Positions 41,677-43,322 of a stretch of DNA of 43,322 bases are shown in pieces. The position numbers and the translations under genes are program-made. Origin of the DNA: Verrucomicrobiota bacterium (lineage in GTDB: Bacteria > Verrucomicrobiota > Verrucomicrobiia > Opitutales > Opitutaceae); assembly GCA_016721945.1 (NCBI GenBank), contig JADKHC010000026.1:1-43322 (forward strand), written 5' to 3'. The notes beneath the pieces were generated by a model that saw only the letters and a program-made list of their open reading frames with translations, was not told where the DNA came from and ran no database searches. Within the stretch, counting starts at the first letter, position 1; every line of letters begins with the position of its first letter.

Positions 41677-42013
41677 TGAAAACGAAAAGCAAACCCGTTA
41701 AACGAAAAAGCAGCTGCGCGTAAGCAGCGTCCACGCGAAGCTCTGGCAGCTCCGCCTCTACGTCACCGATCAGACGACGAAGTCGCTCATGGCGTTCGCG
41801 AACCTCAAGACGATTTGCGAAACCCATCTGAAAGGACGTTATCGGATCACGGTGATCGATTTGTTGAAACAACCACAACTCGCCAAGGGCGACCAAATCT
41901 TGGCCGTGCCCACCGTGGTGCGCAAGCTACCGAGCCCCATGCGCACGGTGATTGGCAATCTCTCTGATACCGAACGCGTGCTCGTGGGCCTGGATCTGCG
42001 CTCCTCAATGTGA
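41676..42013 (+). pseudogene. kaiB-like gene, first copy, frameshifted N-terminus
   Basis: KaiB is a thioredoxin-like fold-switching partner of KaiC. The C-terminal 74 residues are intact (FANLKTICETHLKGRYRITV, IDLLKQPQLAKGDQILAVPT, VVRKLPSPMRTVIGNLSDTE). The start ATG 41676 overlaps the kaiC stop, but its frame ends at TAA after 15 codons. Two shifts are needed to restore the N-terminus: at the A5 run near 41706, giving KAAARKQRPREAL, and near 41742, leading into WQLRLYVTDQTTKSLMAFAN. Without them the first beta strand is lost. This may be a pseudogene or sequence error in a homopolymer. GTG/ATG re-initiation at 41789 would make a truncated KaiB. Confidence 0.8.
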
Positions 42014-42020
42014 GGGCGCA

Positions 42021-42384
42021 GTGAAAGCAAAAATTAAGAAAAAGGTCGTTCGTGCAAAGCGGGTCAAAGCGAAGCCCAGGGCGACCGGGAGTCGGATAAA
42101 TACGTTTTACGGCTGTTTGTTGCCGGGGCGACGGTCCGCCTCGCATCGATGCGGTTCTGCGCGTTCGTGGATTGTGCGAAACGATTTTGAAAGGCCGCGT
42201 AAAGCTGGACGTGATCGACATCTATCAGCAGCCCGGTCTGGCGCGCGAGCATCAGATCGTGGTGACCCCGACGCTCATCATTCAATTGCCGCTGCCGGTA
42301 CGCCGTTTCATCGGCAATCTGGCGAACATTACTGACCTGTTCAGCCTTTTAGACCTGGGTGAGAAAGGTCGATTGATTCTGTGA
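42021..42384 (+). pseudogene. kaiB-like gene, second copy, frameshifted
   Basis: A second KaiB-like gene. It starts at GTG 42021 with a basic tail (KAKIKKKVVRAKRVKAKPRA), then the frame changes near 42095 to DKYVLRLFVAGAT and again near 42132 to PPRIDAVLRVRGLCETILKG, followed by VIDIYQQPGLAREHQIVVTP and LPLPVRRFIGNLANITDLF. The thioredoxin-like layout and the T/PTL-LPxPxRxxIGxL motif are KaiB. Two shifts make it unlikely to be translated whole. The ILxxP of canonical KaiB is VVTP here. It differs from copy one, so it is an old paralogue. Its TGA overlaps the GTG of the kinase gene. Confidence 0.78.
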
Positions 42385-43322
42385 AAATAGTTCGGCATAC
42401 GAACTCCGTCACGTTCAGCAGCCGGCGCCGACGAAGTCGCCAATCTCCGCGCGCGCCTGGCCGAAGCGGAAGAAACGATCCGCGCCATCCGCGATGGAGA
42501 AGTAGATGTGGTGGTGGTGACGAAAAAAAAGGGCCTTCAGCTGTTCACGTTGGAGGGCGCGGAGCATGCGTACCGCGTCCTCATTGAATCCATGAACGAA
42601 GGCGCGCTGACGTTGACCGCAGACAAGACCATCCTTTACGCAAACCAATGTTTCGCGCGCATGGTCAATTGCCAATTGGAGCAAGTAATAGGTTCGTCTT
42701 TTCGCCGTTTCTTTCCACGGCGGATCGGGCCGCGCTCCGTCCGCTCATGAAAAAGGCCGCAAACACCGGTGGTAAAATGCAGGTGTCTCTCCATGCCAGC
42801 GATGGCACGGTCCTGCCGGTGCAAATCTCTGTTCGCGAAATGGCGAAGGACAGTTCTGGTCGCGTGACCATCGGCATGGTGGTGTCTGACATGACGGAGG
42901 CCCGGCGAACCGAAGAGAAGCTTCGGGCCTTAACCCATCGCGTGATCCAAGTGCAGGAGGCTGAGCGCAGCCGCGTGGCTCTTGAATTGCACGATAATAT
43001 TACCCAATTACTTTGCGCAGTCGTTTTTCGCAGCCAGGTGCTCGCGGACAGTCTGAACGCGAATGAAGGTTCAGCAAAGAGCCTGGCAATCGATCTTCGC
43101 GAAATGCTCAGCCACACGACGGAGGAAGTGGAGCGCATCTCCCGTGAGTTGCGACCCAGTGTATTGGATTTGCTTGGTTTAGTTGCCATACTACGAGATA
43201 CCGCCAAAGAGTTTGCGGCGCGCACGGGTATAGCCGTCAAACTCTACAGCGTGGATTCGTCGGTGCGTTTACTGGCCGACACGGAACTGGCGCTGTACCG
43301 AATATTCCAGGAAGCGTTGAAG
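42381..43322 (+). pseudogene. PAS/HisKA_3 sensor kinase gene, frameshifted and cut by the window end
   Basis: Sensor kinase related to those that accompany kaiBC outside cyanobacteria. GTG 42381 overlaps the kaiB stop. After about 12 codons a shift near 42418 leads into a coiled coil (ANLRARLAEAEETIRAIRDG), then a PAS domain (EHAYRVLIESMNEGALTLTA, ILYANQCFARMV). A second shift near 42717 (FFP to TADRAALRPLMKKA) is needed to reach the rest of the PAS domain and the DegS/NarX-type dimerisation domain with His in RSRVALELHDNITQLL. The frame then stays open to the window edge; the ATPase domain is only begun. No transmembrane helix is seen, so it is cytosolic. It may be decayed or affected by sequence errors. 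Confidence 0.8.

Noticed and set aside
42665..43240. 191-residue minus-strand ORF near the window end
   Set aside because: The plus strand carries clear sensor kinase motifs (ELHDN) in this stretch.
1..43322. CRISPR arrays or rRNA genes
   Set aside because: No regularly spaced direct repeats and no rRNA-like sequence were seen.

Overview
The window looks like a chromosomal segment from a Verrucomicrobiota bacterium, perhaps an Opitutales member. I infer this from overall protein resemblance recalled from memory, the large insertion in LepB, the hybrid sensor with a propeller-like input domain, and the KaiC/KaiB/sensor-kinase set. No 16S rRNA or phylogenetic marker was tested.

Layout. (1) 1-3683: 3' end of fabD, then lepA and lepB. 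(2) 3865-4943, minus strand: a frameshifted YcaO-like gene, overlapped at its 5' end by a 51-residue ORF with a signal peptide. (3) 5046-9456: a 1263-residue hybrid histidine kinase and a convergent LuxR-type response regulator. (4) 9584-18561: a housekeeping block with a YacP-like NYN nuclease, a DUF2851 protein, a terminator, nusA-infB-rbfA-nrnA-like-truB-ribF and tRNA-Val(GAC). (5) 18562-19773: a gene-poor stretch with an ISL3-type transposase remnant. (6) 19774-38066: a biosynthetic gene cluster with its exporters. (7) 38206-43322: a small ORF, a response regulator, a fumC remnant, a small membrane protein, an intact kaiC, two frameshifted kaiB genes and a frameshifted sensor kinase running off the end.

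The main discovery is region 6. A 2-deoxy-scyllo-inosose synthase homologue (BtrC-like) and a BtrS-like aminotransferase should make the aminocyclitol 2-deoxy-scyllo-inosamine, the entry to 2-deoxystreptamine aminoglycosides. They sit in one tightly overlapping operon with an AsbF-like 3-dehydroshikimate dehydratase (3,4-dihydroxybenzoate, as in petrobactin), two acyl carrier proteins, a ketosynthase, a fusion of a cysteine-less ketosynthase-like domain to an adenylation domain, a FabZ-type dehydratase, and two paralogous proteins with an N-terminal Tyr-Asn-Cys motif that I suspect are ACP-to-amine acyltransferases (AsbE/BtrH-like). Two glycosyltransferases follow. A MacA/MacB-type exporter and a 14-helix MFS pump precede.

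The simplest reading is an aryl or aryl-polyketide acyl chain, started on 3,4-dihydroxybenzoate, carried on ACPs, transferred to an aminocyclitol, glycosylated and exported. I know of no described system that joins these parts, but novelty was not checked by any search. The second oxidation/transamination needed for 2-deoxystreptamine, a ketoreductase and a malonyl transferase are not seen in the cluster.

Several genes at 38963-42750 carry frameshifts or deletions, as does the YcaO gene. This may be real decay or, for homopolymer sites, sequence error.
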